64,000 bases of DNA from Bryum argenteum (Eukaryota; Streptophyta; Bryopsida; Bryales; Bryaceae), in contig CM073321.1 of the NCBI GenBank assembly GCA_037043015.1, forward strand, positions 23,929,001-23,993,000, given 5' to 3'. Under the pieces are notes generated by a model that saw only the letters and a program-made list of their open reading frames with translations, had not been told where the DNA came from and ran no database searches. Positions 35,077 through 46,853 of this stretch are shown piece by piece. The stretch's first letter is position 1; each line of letters begins with the position of its first letter. Both the position numbers and the translations under genes were made by a program.

Positions 35077-36250
35077 GCTCCGACCGAGTCTTATGCCGGA
35101 AGCGCTCGTTTTCCGACTCTACATCAGAGTCACAACTCTCCATCTCTTTGACCTCCTCTATCTTGACATTGCTCTTCTTTCTCACTGCGCGCACTATCGA
35201 AGTTTTGTCCGCGCTCTCTTTCTTCTTCTTCTCATTGCCTTCACCTTGCTTGGATAAACAGTCATTTGCACGGTGGCCTCGCTTCAAACATAAAAAACAG
35301 TGTCCCTCTTGGCGACACCGTTGTTGTTCCTCCAAAGTCAGACGTCTCCGAAGCTTGCTTATTTGGACTGTAGGCATCCAATCCATCTCATCTCCATCTG
35401 GCCATACGCGATTTGATGTCGCGATCGAGCCTAGCGACCCTTCCGATATTGCAAGCAATCAAGTTGAGAGCCGACCGCCAACAAAGCTTGGACAAACATA
35501 CCATAATCGATGTACGTCACAGTCCAATCATCGCGTTGCATCTCTCGAGTTGAGAGCACCGCGAAGATATCCTATCTTCACCATATCCGGAACCATGGTA
35601 AGTTGACTCTCACCAAGCTCCTTCTCAAACTTGGGCAAGAATGTTGCGAATGACTCCCTACCCCCGCTTCATTGCTTGAAGCCGATTCAATGCCTACACA
35701 CAGATGCATTCGGGTCGATGTATTTGTCAAGATGTTGAATAAAAGTCGCCGCATTGCAACCACGTTGATTTTGGTAGAAAGATACTACCATCATCTGCGC
35801 CTTCGCGTCCATCCTCGAAAACAAGTATGCGGCTTGATCTTGAGGTGTACCAAGTACAGCTCCAGCAATTCGAAGCTTGTTATCTGCTTCGACCTTTCAT
35901 ATCGGGTAGCCCTTGCGACTCCCTTCAAACTTTGAAATATCTGGCAATCGCTTGCGCAATGCGACGGCAGTTCCTCCATATTGTTGCTGCATCGATTGCG
36001 GCATCATCTGCGATGAAGACGGACCTCCTAAACTCGTGAATTGTCCAGCCGTTGGAGCCACCTGCGACTGTTGTGCAACCAACTGCTCGATAGCCAACTT
36101 CTCAGCTTGCTGAGAAGCTTGAAGTTGTGTGCGCAACCTCACGATCTCCTGTTGATAGTCTTCCGCCGTGATTTCTCCTTGCGCCTGCTGCTGCTGCTGC
36201 AAGATCTCATCATCGATCATCTGGGCGTTCTCCATCTCAAAAAGCAACAC
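35054..36250 (-). mobile_element. Chromovirus gag region
   Basis: A Q-rich N-terminal segment near 36000-36200 is followed by a zinc knuckle C-F-L-C-L-K-R-G-H-R-A-N-D-C near 35280, a standard nucleocapsid CCHC motif. Fossil; broken. Confidence 0.8.
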
Positions 36251-36429
36251 CTCTCAATCAACTCTTCAGGCTTCGCAAAGCCTTCAAATGCGTCCCGGTT
36301 CTGTGGCTATCTTCAATCACTACCACGAGGGTGGATAAGTTCCTCAATCTAATCAATGTCCTACTTTTGTCGTTTGAAAAAACAAGGGAGGATGAAGCCC
36401 TTCAGAAAATCAAGAGAAGTCTTGGATTA

Positions 36430-36737
36430 TGTAAGAGTCTAGCTGTCAAAACAAGCAAAAACTACAAAAGAAATATATTGATCCAAGACTTAGGTTTACA
36501 ATGAATAAGAGTCCCTTATATACTAATCTCTTGGCTCAACTGCCGAGGCTATACTTTAGCTCTCTGCCGAGGCTATACTTTAGCTCTACTGCCAAGGCTA
36601 TACTTTAGCTCTACTGCCGAGGCTATACTTTAGCTCTACTGCCGAGGCTATACTTTAGCTCTACTGCCGAAGTTCTATTTATAAAATTAATAGCGAGTGA
36701 ACATCCGAGCTTATCAACGAGGCCTTGGCCCATGACA
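36430..36737 (-). mobile_element. Chromovirus 5' LTR (308 bp)
   Basis: Same ends as the 31085-31368 copy, with about one more copy of the internal tandem unit and only a few base differences. The sequence next to it does not match the usual initiator-methionine tRNA primer site, so I leave the primer undefined. Confidence 0.9.
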
Positions 36738-38081
36738 GATGTATTCCGAATACTGCATTCCTTGCCCTCGTCGTGACCTACAAAGGAAATGTAGAAGACC
36801 CAATTTCCATCGACATAGACTCCAAGCTCACAGACTTCGACCACGAAACAGGGAAGGAAATTTTTTGCTACATTAACAACCTTTAAGGAGAAGGACAAGA
36901 AGCAAGCTTACAACTACACCATAATGATCGATATCAAGCAGACTGATTTTGACTTGGGCCAGTTAGTGGAGAGTTTAGAGCCGTCTAGTTGCGACGAAAT
37001 TAAATCCACATTGAAACAAGATATGCTTACTAAAGCATGGCAAACGAAACAGGGGGGGAGATCTGAAGGCCAAGCAGCTCGCGATCAAACTGCGATCTGT
37101 AGTCTCTGCTCTGACGCACGTTGACATTATGGCGAAGACTATACACCTGAAAGGGAAAGCTCCACTGGAGGGTTCTGGGCTGACTGCAACGGGGAGCAGC
37201 GTACAGAGCAGTACCCCAACACGCCCGCAACGTGCTACAAGGCCTACCCCAACAACCACCACGACTACAGACTCGCCTGTAATGAGGAGAGAAGCTCCCT
37301 TGAAGAAGTCAGCCGAGGCGAAGAAGAAAAAGAGCATGCTCATCCCCGAAGAGGATGCTTTAACGGCTTTGAACAATGCTATTCAATGCATTCCGAAGAA
37401 CGTTAATACCGTGGAGGAAATCAACTTCGAGAACGTCAACCTCATCTACCAGAAGTTCTTCACGGACTGTCAGGACTGTTTCGTCTTTCCTAAACCTGAC
37501 ACAAAGATAGAGGTCGACACGATGAGGATGATCAAGTCCCCTCCCCAATGGACCATTCGGGCATTCGAGAAGAAGGGCAAGACCGACTTGATGAATTTTC
37601 TCATCAATATGCCCGACAGGTCCCAGAAGCAAACGCTCTGCGTCATGCCAAAATTGGATGTGAAGCCCAACGACCTGGAAGATATGCAGGACTGCGAGTT
37701 TTGGATCATCAACGGCCAACACAGTGTTGCCGCCTCGAAGCAGATGCTTGAGTCCAAAGTCCCAGAAACAATTCGCAAAGACTTCTGGGTATGTTCAGCT
37801 TTCGTAGTTTGGACAAAGGATGAAGCAAAGCTCCGCAAGATATCGGCGTTTTATAACAGAGTGAACCACTTCACTCCATTTAAGCCGACATGGGCATCGA
37901 ACATCCTTGCCGCCCGCACTGTGTGGGAGAACTATGGGCGCCCAGCAAACAGACATGCAATAGCTGGGGTGGCGGATAAGCGTGTGCAAACAAAGCGAGT
38001 TCTGTCACAATTTGCAAATTTTGACGTAAGTATTACCTCATGTTGTATCACATCTCTATCATAGCAAATTGATCCCCGTAG

Positions 38082-38300
38082 CAGTTTAGCTTGAGTCGAG
38101 CTAAAATGTCATTGCAGTTTAGCTCGACTCGAGCTAAACTGTCGTTGCTGCTTATTAAACCCAACATCTTTACAACTGCTGAATTCCGGATGCACACTCG
38201 AGCTGGACTCGAGCTAAACTGTCGCTGCTGCTTATTAAACCCAAGATCTTTACAACTGCTGAATTCCGGATGCACACTCGAGCTAGACTCGAGCTAAAGT
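38082..38300. repeat. Q-type palindromes in ParB-like gene intron
   Basis: Intron 38026-38348 holds one imperfect copy (38082), one perfect copy (38116) and two diverged copies (about 38197 and 38277). The last two lie in a roughly 80-bp direct duplication starting CTGCTGCTTATTAAACCCAA. Confidence 0.85.
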
Positions 38301-39752
38301 TACCGCTCTCATACACTCTAACATCTTACATTATTTGTGGCATTGCAGAAATTTGTGGACTCCATTCGACATAGGTTCGTCATGATTGATGTCGCCAAGG
38401 CCCAAGTAGAGGTGAAGAAAAAGGTCTTGTCCCTCACGAATGAGCTAAAGATCATCACCTTCCCTGATGATCTTTGGGACCTATGGGCTGAGTTAATTGG
38501 AAGGTCGCCCAAGGGACCCTTATCGACCCCTACTCCTTGAGGCAGCTGTGTGACAAGCCAGGGTTCAAACCAGACAACGATCAAACCTTGTCGAGGGAAT
38601 TTTTTAAGAACCTCGATAACCTATCAGAGTCAGACCATAAAAAACTCTGTTCACATATGTTGAATAGGTCAAGTCCGTCACGGAAACTGGAATACCCAAA
38701 GGTTACTCTCAAACAACCAGTAACCCTTCTAGAAGATTGCTACTCCGTAAAGGAGTACGTTGAACGGTTGAAGCGTAAGGCGACCGCCCAGCTTCAGATC
38801 CACAAGATCAGGCCCCAACTCGGAATCTTCTAGAACAACGAGTTCGACGTGGATGCGTGGAAGAAATTCAAGAAAGACTTCCACGTCACGAAGGCCTCAA
38901 AGCGCGCACTCTTGGAATGGGGGATTCCTGATAAGTACTACGCAGATCAGAAGCAAACCCAGCACAGGAATACCAGCTGTGAAGATCTCTCTCCCTACGC
39001 GAAGAGGTTCTTCGAGGTGTTTCTGGAAAAGCGCGAAAAGTTTACTGGCCCTGTTGGTACTCTTATATTCCGTTCCTTCGAGCGCAAAACACCACAAAGG
39101 CTGAAAGATTGGCCTGAGAACAAATGACGAGAACCTGCACCCGAGATGAACGTCGGAATCATCAACTTCAGATTGGTTCCGGGTAGTTGTAGTTCCTCAG
39201 CTGATTCCTCGCTTGACCACCCATTCTTCGAAATGTTCATGGCAATCTTATCGTCCCAGAACAAGCCAGCTCTGACAGATGTTCCCTGCTGGTTATTTAT
39301 TTGCGGGGGTGAGAGTGAATACGCGCAAGTTGAGGCGTTCGCGACAAATCCTGCATTCTTCCCAGGGTCGAATTATAAGCTGATCCCGTCGATGTACTAT
39401 CCGTCCCCGCACGAACGGCTCGCTGGATACAACGCGAAAGCGAAGCAAGCCTCAGAGCCTGTGCGTCTTCTCTTCATGATCAGGGGAAATGTGAACCTCG
39501 CGCGTATGCCACAGGCCAAGTATCGCGCTCCAAAGCATGCGCTTTACGAGAAGCCGCGGAAGTAAAACGAGTCCTGGTATCACATGTACCCGATCGAGTT
39601 AAGGATAGATTTTTATTTACAGGTCATCCAGCTTTTCTGTCAGGAGCAGGAGAACATTTTTCTTGTCTACGCTGGCGGAAAAGCAGTCTGCGCAAGCATG
39701 GTAAGCTTTGCTGTAGTTAAGCTCGATTCTCCTCGCTCGCATAGGAATCCCT

Positions 39753-39843
39753 ACAGTTTAGCTTGAGTCGAGCTACACTGTAAGGCAGTTTAGCTCAAAT
39801 CAAGCTAAACTGTAAGGCAGTTTAACTCGAGTCGAGCTAAACA
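39753..39843. repeat. Q-type palindromes in second ParB-like gene intron
   Basis: Three imperfect copies at about 39753, 39785 and 39818 lie inside intron 39701-39921, spaced about 33 bp. The donor GTAAGCTTTG and acceptor CTTGTAG flank the intron. Confidence 0.85.
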
Positions 39844-40842
39844 GTCAAGCTTGTTTCCAAATCATGTCCGCTTTAATTACAGATGATTTCCGTTTTTAAA
39901 GCTGCACTGTTTTTCTTGTAGATGTTGTCTCTCAATGCCTACGCTATATTCGACGCCGAAGACAGAGAGGACATCGACCAGGCGTACGACGAAGGGCTTA
40001 CTCTAGATCCCACTGACTTCTCCGTGAACGGGTATTTCGTCGACAAAGTCGAGTTCCCGGAGGTTGGGGCCATGCTCTTGAAAGGCAAGCGCAAAGCTGT
40101 TGCGTCTTTGGATGACGAGGCCCTCGACGATGAGGCGGACGTCCATGACGGGGAGGACTATGGATCAAGCGGAAGGCAACTTCTCGGCGAAGGCAGCACT
40201 TACAGTCTTGGTTCCGGTGGAGATGATGAAGAGCAAGACATGGAAATTGACACGACCCCTCGGACACCGCAGGAGTCGCGTACCGCTCCCGGGCGAGGAG
40301 GAGGGAGAGGGAGTGCAAAGCGAAAACGTAATCCCATGTCGAAGGACTCACCCTCAAGTAGATTCAAGGCTGAGGAGAGTAACGAGTTGGCAGCACTACA
40401 GCGCAAGATTGAGGAGGAGACGGCACAGCGGAGGAAGTTGGAAGAGCTCCTTGCACAGCTGGAACACGAAAAGAGAGACCAGGAACGCCATGACATGATG
40501 ATGGAGATAATGCAGAATTTTACTGGCCGCAACGCATTAACTTTGGTGCGGACAATGGCAACCACTACTTCACCACATGCTGATCCTACTTCTCTGCAAC
40601 CACTCACGTCCCTGCCGCCTCCAACTACCGAGCCTTCCGTGCCTACGCCTTCCTATCCTACGCCTGAATTACATCCTGAGGGAGACGCGGAAGAAGAATC
40701 TACAAGTCCTCCTTCAACTTAGACTTTGGATCGAGTGTATAGTATTTAAGCTGTAAATGCCGGAAAACACATGTACATGTGAAATTTTATATCAAACTCT
40801 GAGACAATTTTTTGTAATTAATACATGCATTTACTATTTTGC

Positions 40843-40869
40843 AGTTTAGCTCGACTCGAGCTAAACTGT
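40843..40869. repeat. Q-type palindrome between ParB-like and HAD genes
   Basis: One perfect 27-bp copy lies between the stop of the ParB-like gene (40722) and the first recognisable exon of the HAD gene (40964). Confidence 0.9.
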
Positions 40870-40963
40870 TGCCCTTTTTCCTATCTGCTTCTTGTTGGCT
40901 CCCATATTATATTTCCTCCATCGTATTGTTCCCTGATTTCATGAATTTGTATTGCGCTGCCAG

Positions 40964-43111
40964 ATGTTATTTTGGATGAGGAAGCAATCGATGTTCCAGT
41001 CATGGATGATGTCACGCTTGAATGTCATCGCCATGAGCGGGTTCCACCGGTGGAGGACACACTTCAAATGCATGATGTCTCACATACTGAGAATGTTATT
41101 GTTGTCCGTGATGAGATAGATTGCACTGAGCAGTCACTCGGGTCAATGGGTATCCAAGTTGACTTAGAGGAGAGCAACTATGCTAATCAGGTATTTTCTG
41201 TTCCACAAACACTGCTCTCACCCATGCCATCGTTGCGATGTATTTTATGTTTCTGACCTTGAATTCATCGCACCAGTGACGAAAACTCCCCAGTAATTTT
41301 GTCGTGGTGCGCCGTTTTCATTTCAGGTCAATGAAGCATCGGTCAATGATTTAATTTCTAGAGAAGACATAGGTCCGATTCCAAGGAAATCCTCCGGTAC
41401 TTGGTTAAATGTTGTTCTCGACCTCAATGGTATCCTCTGCAGTTGTTCCCCATTTTGGGAAGCTAAAAAATACAGAAATCGTGACTTCCGTATTCACTCG
41501 GCCACGTTGCCAACCGAGGTGGAGAAGAAGCTTGTATGGGTGAGGCCCAACTGTAAGGATTTCCTCTCTCGGGTGGCATCGTTTGCTACCATTACGGTTT
41601 GGAGTTCGATGATGAAAACAACCACAGAAGCCATTTGTGATTTTCTGTTCAGTCCTATAAACCCTATAAGGCCACTACGAATTCTTGGTCAAGAAGACTG
41701 TGACATGATTCCCTTGAAATCTAATGGGAGCCGACCATTGTTCATGAAGGAACCCGGAACTCAAAAGTCTATCTTCCTTAAGACCTTGTCAGCTCATCTC
41801 CTCAATAGCTTTGATGGTTTTTATATAGAGGCTAATACGCTCATCATAGATGATAGTCCGGTTAAGCACGTGCTTAATCAGCGGGAAAATGTTCTTTTAC
41901 TACCATCTTGGTCTCACAAGGACAATAGGGCACACGAGGACTCTATTTTGTTAGATGAGGTTTTGCCGTATCTGTTAGATCTCCATGAGTTTGACGGTCC
42001 CTTAGCAAGTTTCGGGCATCGTTTCAATTTGGACGTGCCATGTTATATGATGATCGTGCATCATTAGATTTGTACAATGAAATACAAAATGCCTTAATAG
42101 AATGACAAATTATTTCGTTTTCTATTCTCTTGTAGTTCTGTTCCCTTTGGTTTAATTTTAATCGTAACTTAGAGTGTGAAGCTCTTCTAGACAGTAGATT
42201 TGTAGGACTTTTCATATGCTAGTAAATTTTCATTTTGTGAATATGAAGAGAATGTTTTCTTTAGTTTTGCTTAAAGTTATGTCTTGCATAAACTTTATGT
42301 ACACTGGATAATTGATGATTTGTTTGGCATATTGTTGAAATAGATTATGCAGGGTGATTGTCGTGCTTCTGTGGATTCTTTGATGAATGCTGCGGATTTC
42401 GGGCCTTCACTTCGGAGTAGAGGACGATTATTGCAGTCTGCTGAAATGGCTCAATCTACCATGGATTTTTCGACAATGGCGGTAGAAGATGGAGTAGTTA
42501 ACAGTCCTGTCACGAAGGCATCACCTCCGAAAGTGCAATCCGCTTCCCCCGTGTCGCTGCCAACGGTCAATCATATTGGTTCTCCTCTTTACATTACATG
42601 TACGCCTACGAAGCGTATGTTATACGACATTGACTTGGATATTTCTGAAGAAGTTTTTCTGAAGGTTTGTTTCTTCATCCCTTGAGAGCGTCCATTTTAG
42701 GCTTTAAGTTAACTGTTTGCAAGAACGATTAACTATTTGTAGATTTTCTGCTGTACAATCTATTTCATTTAACAATTCTTAGCCATTGGACTTATGTGCT
42801 ACCTATTACTCGTATGTATCCATTCGCTTGTTTACTTTTAAGAAATGCTATTCTTTTATTTTGTTCAGGATCGTGTTTTGGAGACTCCAAAAGCATGTCC
42901 TTCGAAGTCCACTGAACAAGGAGCAATGAAGCCTTCGTCAGAAAACCGCCGCCACTCGCTACCTAAGTCAAGCATTGAGGACCGGCGTCACAGAAGGCTG
43001 CAACGCCTTCTTCATAGTCCATTGATGCAAGACAATGATTCTAGCTGGACACGTCGACGTCAACGAGCATTCATCCAATCTTTTATTGTTGCTTATGGTC
43101 GAACTGCATAG
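40964..43111 (+). CDS. Element Q FCP1/NIF-like HAD protein gene
   Basis: Exons: about 40964-41190 (acidic leader; donor CAG/GTATTTTC), 41327-42066 (acceptor TTTCAG), then possibly 42353-42664 and 42870-43111. The main exon has WLNVVLDLNGILC, the HAD motif I with D-x-N-G in place of the usual D-x-D, then VRPNCKDFLSRVASFATITV and WSSMM (motif II region) and LIIDDSPVKHV (motif III/IV), the FCP1/NIF fold. D-x-N-G variants are known in plant NIF-like proteins. The frame reaches a stop at 42066, so either an undetected donor lies before it or the last two exons are separate. The last exon is R/K/H-rich (HSLPKSSIEDRRHRR) and is repeated in the element at 63312. I see no clear start codon in frame in the first exon. 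Confidence 0.65.
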
Positions 43112-43372
43112 TAGTTACATCTAGTAGCATCAGAAGTAATTATGTACAGAATTTGATAGTCATCACTCTTGTATGACATGTTTAGTGAATTATGATTGAT
43201 ATTTACAAGCGAATAAATGGAATATTCTTTTATTCCCATCCTTTGTTCAGAGCGATGTCTCTATTTGCATATAATCATATCATGTTTGATGCAAGATCTA
43301 GTACTTTATGCTTAACATTGATCGATATTTTAGATGATTTTCTTCTCTTAAATCTCCCAAAGTCATGCATAT

Positions 43373-43397
43373 TTCCCAATATAACGAATATGGGGTT
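43373..43397 (-). repeat. Element Q right terminal inverted repeat
   Basis: On the minus strand it starts AACCCCATATTCGTTATATT and continues GGGAA. About 50 bases from this end inward closely match the element end at 63312, showing that the ends are a family feature and not a chance repeat. Confidence 0.85.
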
Positions 43398-43401
43398 AGA
43401 T

Positions 43402-45858
43402 GGATTCTGAACAGACTGCGTACTCCAACCTGCGTAGATATTCCGGCAAGCACGTTGATAATTAAGATGACGCTCCTTGTCGTCGACAAGTGACTGCCAC
43501 TCATCGCAACCTCTTGGATATTTCGCTATGCATTCAACAAGAAAGTCACACTTGGTGCACTTGGAGAAGCTAGATCCAACGGCCTTGACGTCCACATTCT
43601 TAAAGTGAGATTTCCGGAGCTGACTAATAGTGGACTAAGAGACAGGCGCCATGTTACACTTCAGATTAACCTACAGATCATGATGCGAAAATACAGTTAG
43701 AAGAGGGGGAAGGAAAACATATCGGCCGGCAGCCGATAGGCAAAGAGGATGACAAGTACGAGAACGCATGTAGTACTGAATACTGAGTGTGTCGGCCGGC
43801 GGCCGATACACAGAACTAGAGCATAATGCACACATATAGTCGACTCCAGGAACAAAATTCGGGAAATGACGAAGTAAACAGGGAGAAGGAAAGTGAGAAT
43901 TTGGTAGCTTACATCGTTCACTTGGCCGCGCATGTGGTCCCAGCTCCTCGTGGAAGGGACAACTTTGAGGTTATCGACACGCTTGTTCCCGACGAGTCTG
44001 AACTCATTCGGCATCTGGTCAGCGTTCTCGTCAATGATCTTCATCAATGTCGCACGAGCTTGAATGGTTCGCGGCCGCGGTCGAAGCGTTCCTGCATTAC
44101 CATGAGAACCGCTAACGGACCCTGAGATAGCGGCTGCTTTGTAGACGTGGTAAGCAGATCGGGAGACACCGTGAATGATGAACCAGGCATTCTCCCAGAC
44201 ATCCACGCATTTGAGAGTAATGAACCTCCTACCACCGGGGGTGCGAACATTAAGCTGCTTCTCGACTGCATAAGCGATCTCCTTTCTGGCTTCAAAAGAG
44301 CAAGCATAGAATTTGCGGCGGAGGGTTCTCGTGGACTCCCAGGGGAATGTCTGACAGCATCTATCGTTGCAGCATTTCTAACCTGCAGAACTAACCTTTC
44401 GAACCTCGTCGTCGGAGGTTTTAAGTTTAGATTTGGACCCTGCCTTCGGATCCTTGGAAAGGATCCTTCAACGCATAGACCGAGGGCAGTCCAAGGGTTC
44501 CGAGGGACGCCTTGGAGACCAGGGCAGTCAGGGGTCTCCTTCCGACCAGCAGCTGAGCGGAGAATAACAATATCATAGAGAAGTCGGCCGCAGTCAAGCC
44601 TCGTCCGCGATAAGGGCCAACGCAGTATAGTCATTTGCAGGGCAGCGTCGTCCAACAAAAACATGACACCAACATCAGTATCTCCAAGAACATTCTCATC
44701 GCATGCTTCGTCTGGAAGGCAGACCTAAATCATTGCCCTACCAAAGAAGGATAGATCTTCATTCAGCAAGTCACAGCACTTGATTCTCCAAAGCGGTCGG
44801 TCAAGACAAGGAAGACCCGATTTGAGACCCACGTCAACATCACTGTCATTAGACGGTGGGGCTGTGTACCCAACTTCATCCGACGCTCCACGTCCTTCCG
44901 ATCCAACGCTGGGGCAAGGGGAGCGATGCTGGGGTGGTAAAGGGCTGTAGTTGATGTCGGGACATGTAGGGAGAGGAGGATCCTGATTCCCCACATGAGA
45001 GTCGGTGGAGGACCCACCATCATTGCTGCGCTCCGAAAAACCCTGCTCAGGAAACGGGTGGCCGGAACTGCCACAAAAATCGGTAGAGGGCAGGGAGTCG
45101 AATAGGTCCGCATTGTGATCCTCGACCTTGACCTTCTTCGAAGAAGGGGGTATCGGCTGGCAGCCGATAGGTGTGACAGGCGCCGTCATGAGTTGAACAG
45201 GTCGGACCTTATATCCACTCCAGAGGATGTTGTGCCCAAGACAGTCACCTAGGGTAGTGAAGGCTGGCTCCTCACAGTAGGCATTAATTCCTACAAAGTC
45301 TTTAGACATCTTTAAAAGCTGAACAACGACACAAAAGATGTGCGGGACGCGGAACCCCTCCCATGTTCCTTTCGGGGAGCACTCGACTATCAGTCCAACT
45401 CCAGCGCAGTGATGTGCAGACTGATCCACGTGCAGAAGCGCAACCTCCATGTTCACGGTAAGAGTAAGTAACTCTTCGATGGGCTTCTCTTCTATACTTT
45501 CAGGTATCGGCCGCCACCCGATAGGTTTCGGGACAGAATTTAATTCATCAATAAGAGGCCTCATATATAGCACCTCCCAGACGATTCTCTTACCAACGCA
45601 CTGACTAAGAAGCTTCAAATCATCCGTGGGAAATGGTATAATCATCTCGATATTACTTGCTATATCCAGAACAAGGACCTCCAGCAGGAAGGGTTACGAC
45701 GCATTCTTCTTGATAGCAGCGCGACCGGCGTAATACAGTCCAGCGTGGGTTTACGCGACAACGGCGTCCTTAGCTAGCGTCCATCTACCCGACCCACCAT
45801 TTCTAGTGAAAGAGTCAATCGGTTCAGTTTCCAAAACTGATGGCAGCAGACGCTTCAT
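43402..45858 (-). pseudogene. Element P DUF7869-family gene, 5' half
   Basis: An ATG at 45856-45858 (MKRLLPSVLETEP) opens a frame that runs to 44725 with two in-frame stops before residue 71. This N-terminal part has no recognised domain and ends in an acidic, P/S-rich linker. Further down, after changes of frame, come the segments WFIIHGVSRSAYHVYKA (about 44160), a 'DENADQMPNEFRLVG' block (about 43990), an intron holding two P palindromes (43719-43811), and a cysteine cluster FSKCTKCDFLVECI (about 43550) that probably binds zinc. The order matches the element Q gene. The frame reaches 43402, where element Q is inserted, and resumes at 26139. Confidence 0.65.
43719..43811. repeat. P-type palindromes in DUF7869 gene intron
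   Basis: Two copies, at 43719-43740 and 43790-43811, lie in a non-coding gap between two coding segments of the element P DUF7869 gene. They are the first P copies to the right of element Q. Confidence 0.85.
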
Positions 45859-46176
45859 TTCCGTGATCTTCAGGTTATCCTAATGCGAAAGTGGAAGGAG
45901 AGTATCGGCCGGCAGCCGATACAGTTACAAGTGCTAGAATGTGGAAGGCCTAAAATAGTATCGGCCGGCAGCCGACACAGCTACAAGTACTGGACTGTCC
46001 TACCGCGAAGAGTACACCACAGCGAAGGTAAAACTATAGTATCGGCCGGCAGCCGATACGGCTACGGGTACGGCTATAGAGAGGGTGAAAAAGTAGTATC
46101 GACTGGCAGCCCATACAGATAAGAGTTGAGTTGGACAGCTGGACTGCCAACACTGTATCGGCCGGCAGCCGATACA
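45151..46176. repeat. P-type palindromes upstream of the P DUF7869 gene
   Basis: Copies lie near 45151 and 45503 (both inside the coding region) and near 45902, 45958, 46040, 46096 and 46155 upstream of the ATG at 45858. The last five are spaced about 55-80 bp and face the ParB-like gene across the pogo insertion, matching the layout of the Q array. Confidence 0.9.
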
Positions 46177-46853
46177 GCTTCTAAGGTAGGTTGTCCTATT
46201 ACCAACCACTGCCCCAAAACCATTAGGTTGACTTGTCCTAATTCCGTCATAGTGAGATCTGAATGCCGAGAATTGTGCGACTCCAGCAAATTTAGGGTCT
46301 TCAAAAGGTTGGTTTTGGGATGCTGTGGAGTGCAATATGGGGTGGAGCCTAAATCGGGTTTACACGTTCCATGATGTTATAAATGATACCACTGTAAAAT
46401 TGGAAATGGTTAATATTGCGAACAATTTTTTTAAGTAAAGACTGACGGCTTATGGTTTTAAACATGACAACTTCAGATCCAAAAGTTTACGGCCAATTCA
46501 CAGTTGCCAAGCAGAATTCAGTGTCAGAAATGATGTACATTGTGCCCATGCTGGGACAAAAATACACCTAATCTAGCACATAATGAACACCATGAATCAA
46601 CATAAAAGATCTACCCTATAAACATGAATGCCATTGTGATTGTTCAGAAGGGAAGGGGGCATTCAGAATTGTGATTTAAGAGAGCATCTTTCAAAGGCAG
46701 CGAGGTACTTAGGCAACGAAGTTCTCCATCATGATACCTTAGTTCAAATTCTCATGCTTCAAGTATATAGACTCAAAGTGTACCAAAATGCTCTAACATT
46801 CATAGAATGTCTTATGTACATGTGACTTGCAGGTGGAAGAGTAAGGTGGCTGG

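Larger units (their letters stand above)
31085..36737 (-). mobile_element. Chromovirus (Ty3/gypsy LTR retrotransposon with chromodomain), nested in the element Q ParB-like exon
   Basis: A full-length insertion with two LTRs, gag and pol on the minus strand, flanked by an exact 5-bp direct repeat GATGT (31080-31084 and 36738-36742). A purine-rich GAGGAGGAGG tract lies just inside the left LTR, as expected for a polypurine tract upstream of the 3' LTR. The LTRs are nearly identical apart from repeat number, so the insertion is young relative to its surroundings. The coding region is broken, with several breaks. Confidence 0.92.
30986..40722 (+). pseudogene. Element Q ParB/Srx-like gene with methyltransferase-like tail
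   Basis: Exon sequence starts after an acceptor near 30985 (DIDEDDGDDTKQLDCWEF), is interrupted by the chromovirus (31085-36737) and resumes with NTAFLALVVTYKGNVEDP. The long segment 37129-38025 is open: a basic/T-rich linker, then the ParB/Srx-type box FWIINGQHSVAASKQML (about 37710). Intron 38026-38348 and intron 39701-39921 carry Q palindromes. The part at 39146-39700 ends IFLVYAGGKAVCASM, spliced to MLSLNAYAIFDAEDRED, recalling the F-x-G-S/G-G...G-I/D-x-E/D core of beta-type DNA methyltransferases, though the glycine box is altered. The C terminus is an E/K/Q coiled coil (about 40370-40500) and a P-rich tail. Stops or frame changes near 36884, 37125, 38540, 38833, 39127 and 39565 mark it as inactive unless further introns exist. 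Confidence 0.6.
26144..43397. mobile_element. Element Q: complete giant DNA element (17.25 kb; about 11.6 kb without its nested chromovirus)
   Basis: Terminal inverted repeats of about 25 bp, starting AACCCCRTATTYGTTATATT, lie at 26144-26168 and 43373-43397. A 4-bp target duplication AGAT flanks them (26140-26143 and 43398-43401). Removing Q plus one AGAT leaves the element P DUF7869 exon in frame, which fixes both ends to the base. Q contains a DUF7869 gene (minus), a ParB-like gene (plus), a HAD gene (plus) and at least 20 copies of a 27-bp palindrome found nowhere else in the window. All three genes appear damaged, so Q is not autonomous as it stands. TIR plus 4-bp TSD does not let me assign a named superfamily. 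Confidence 0.85.
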
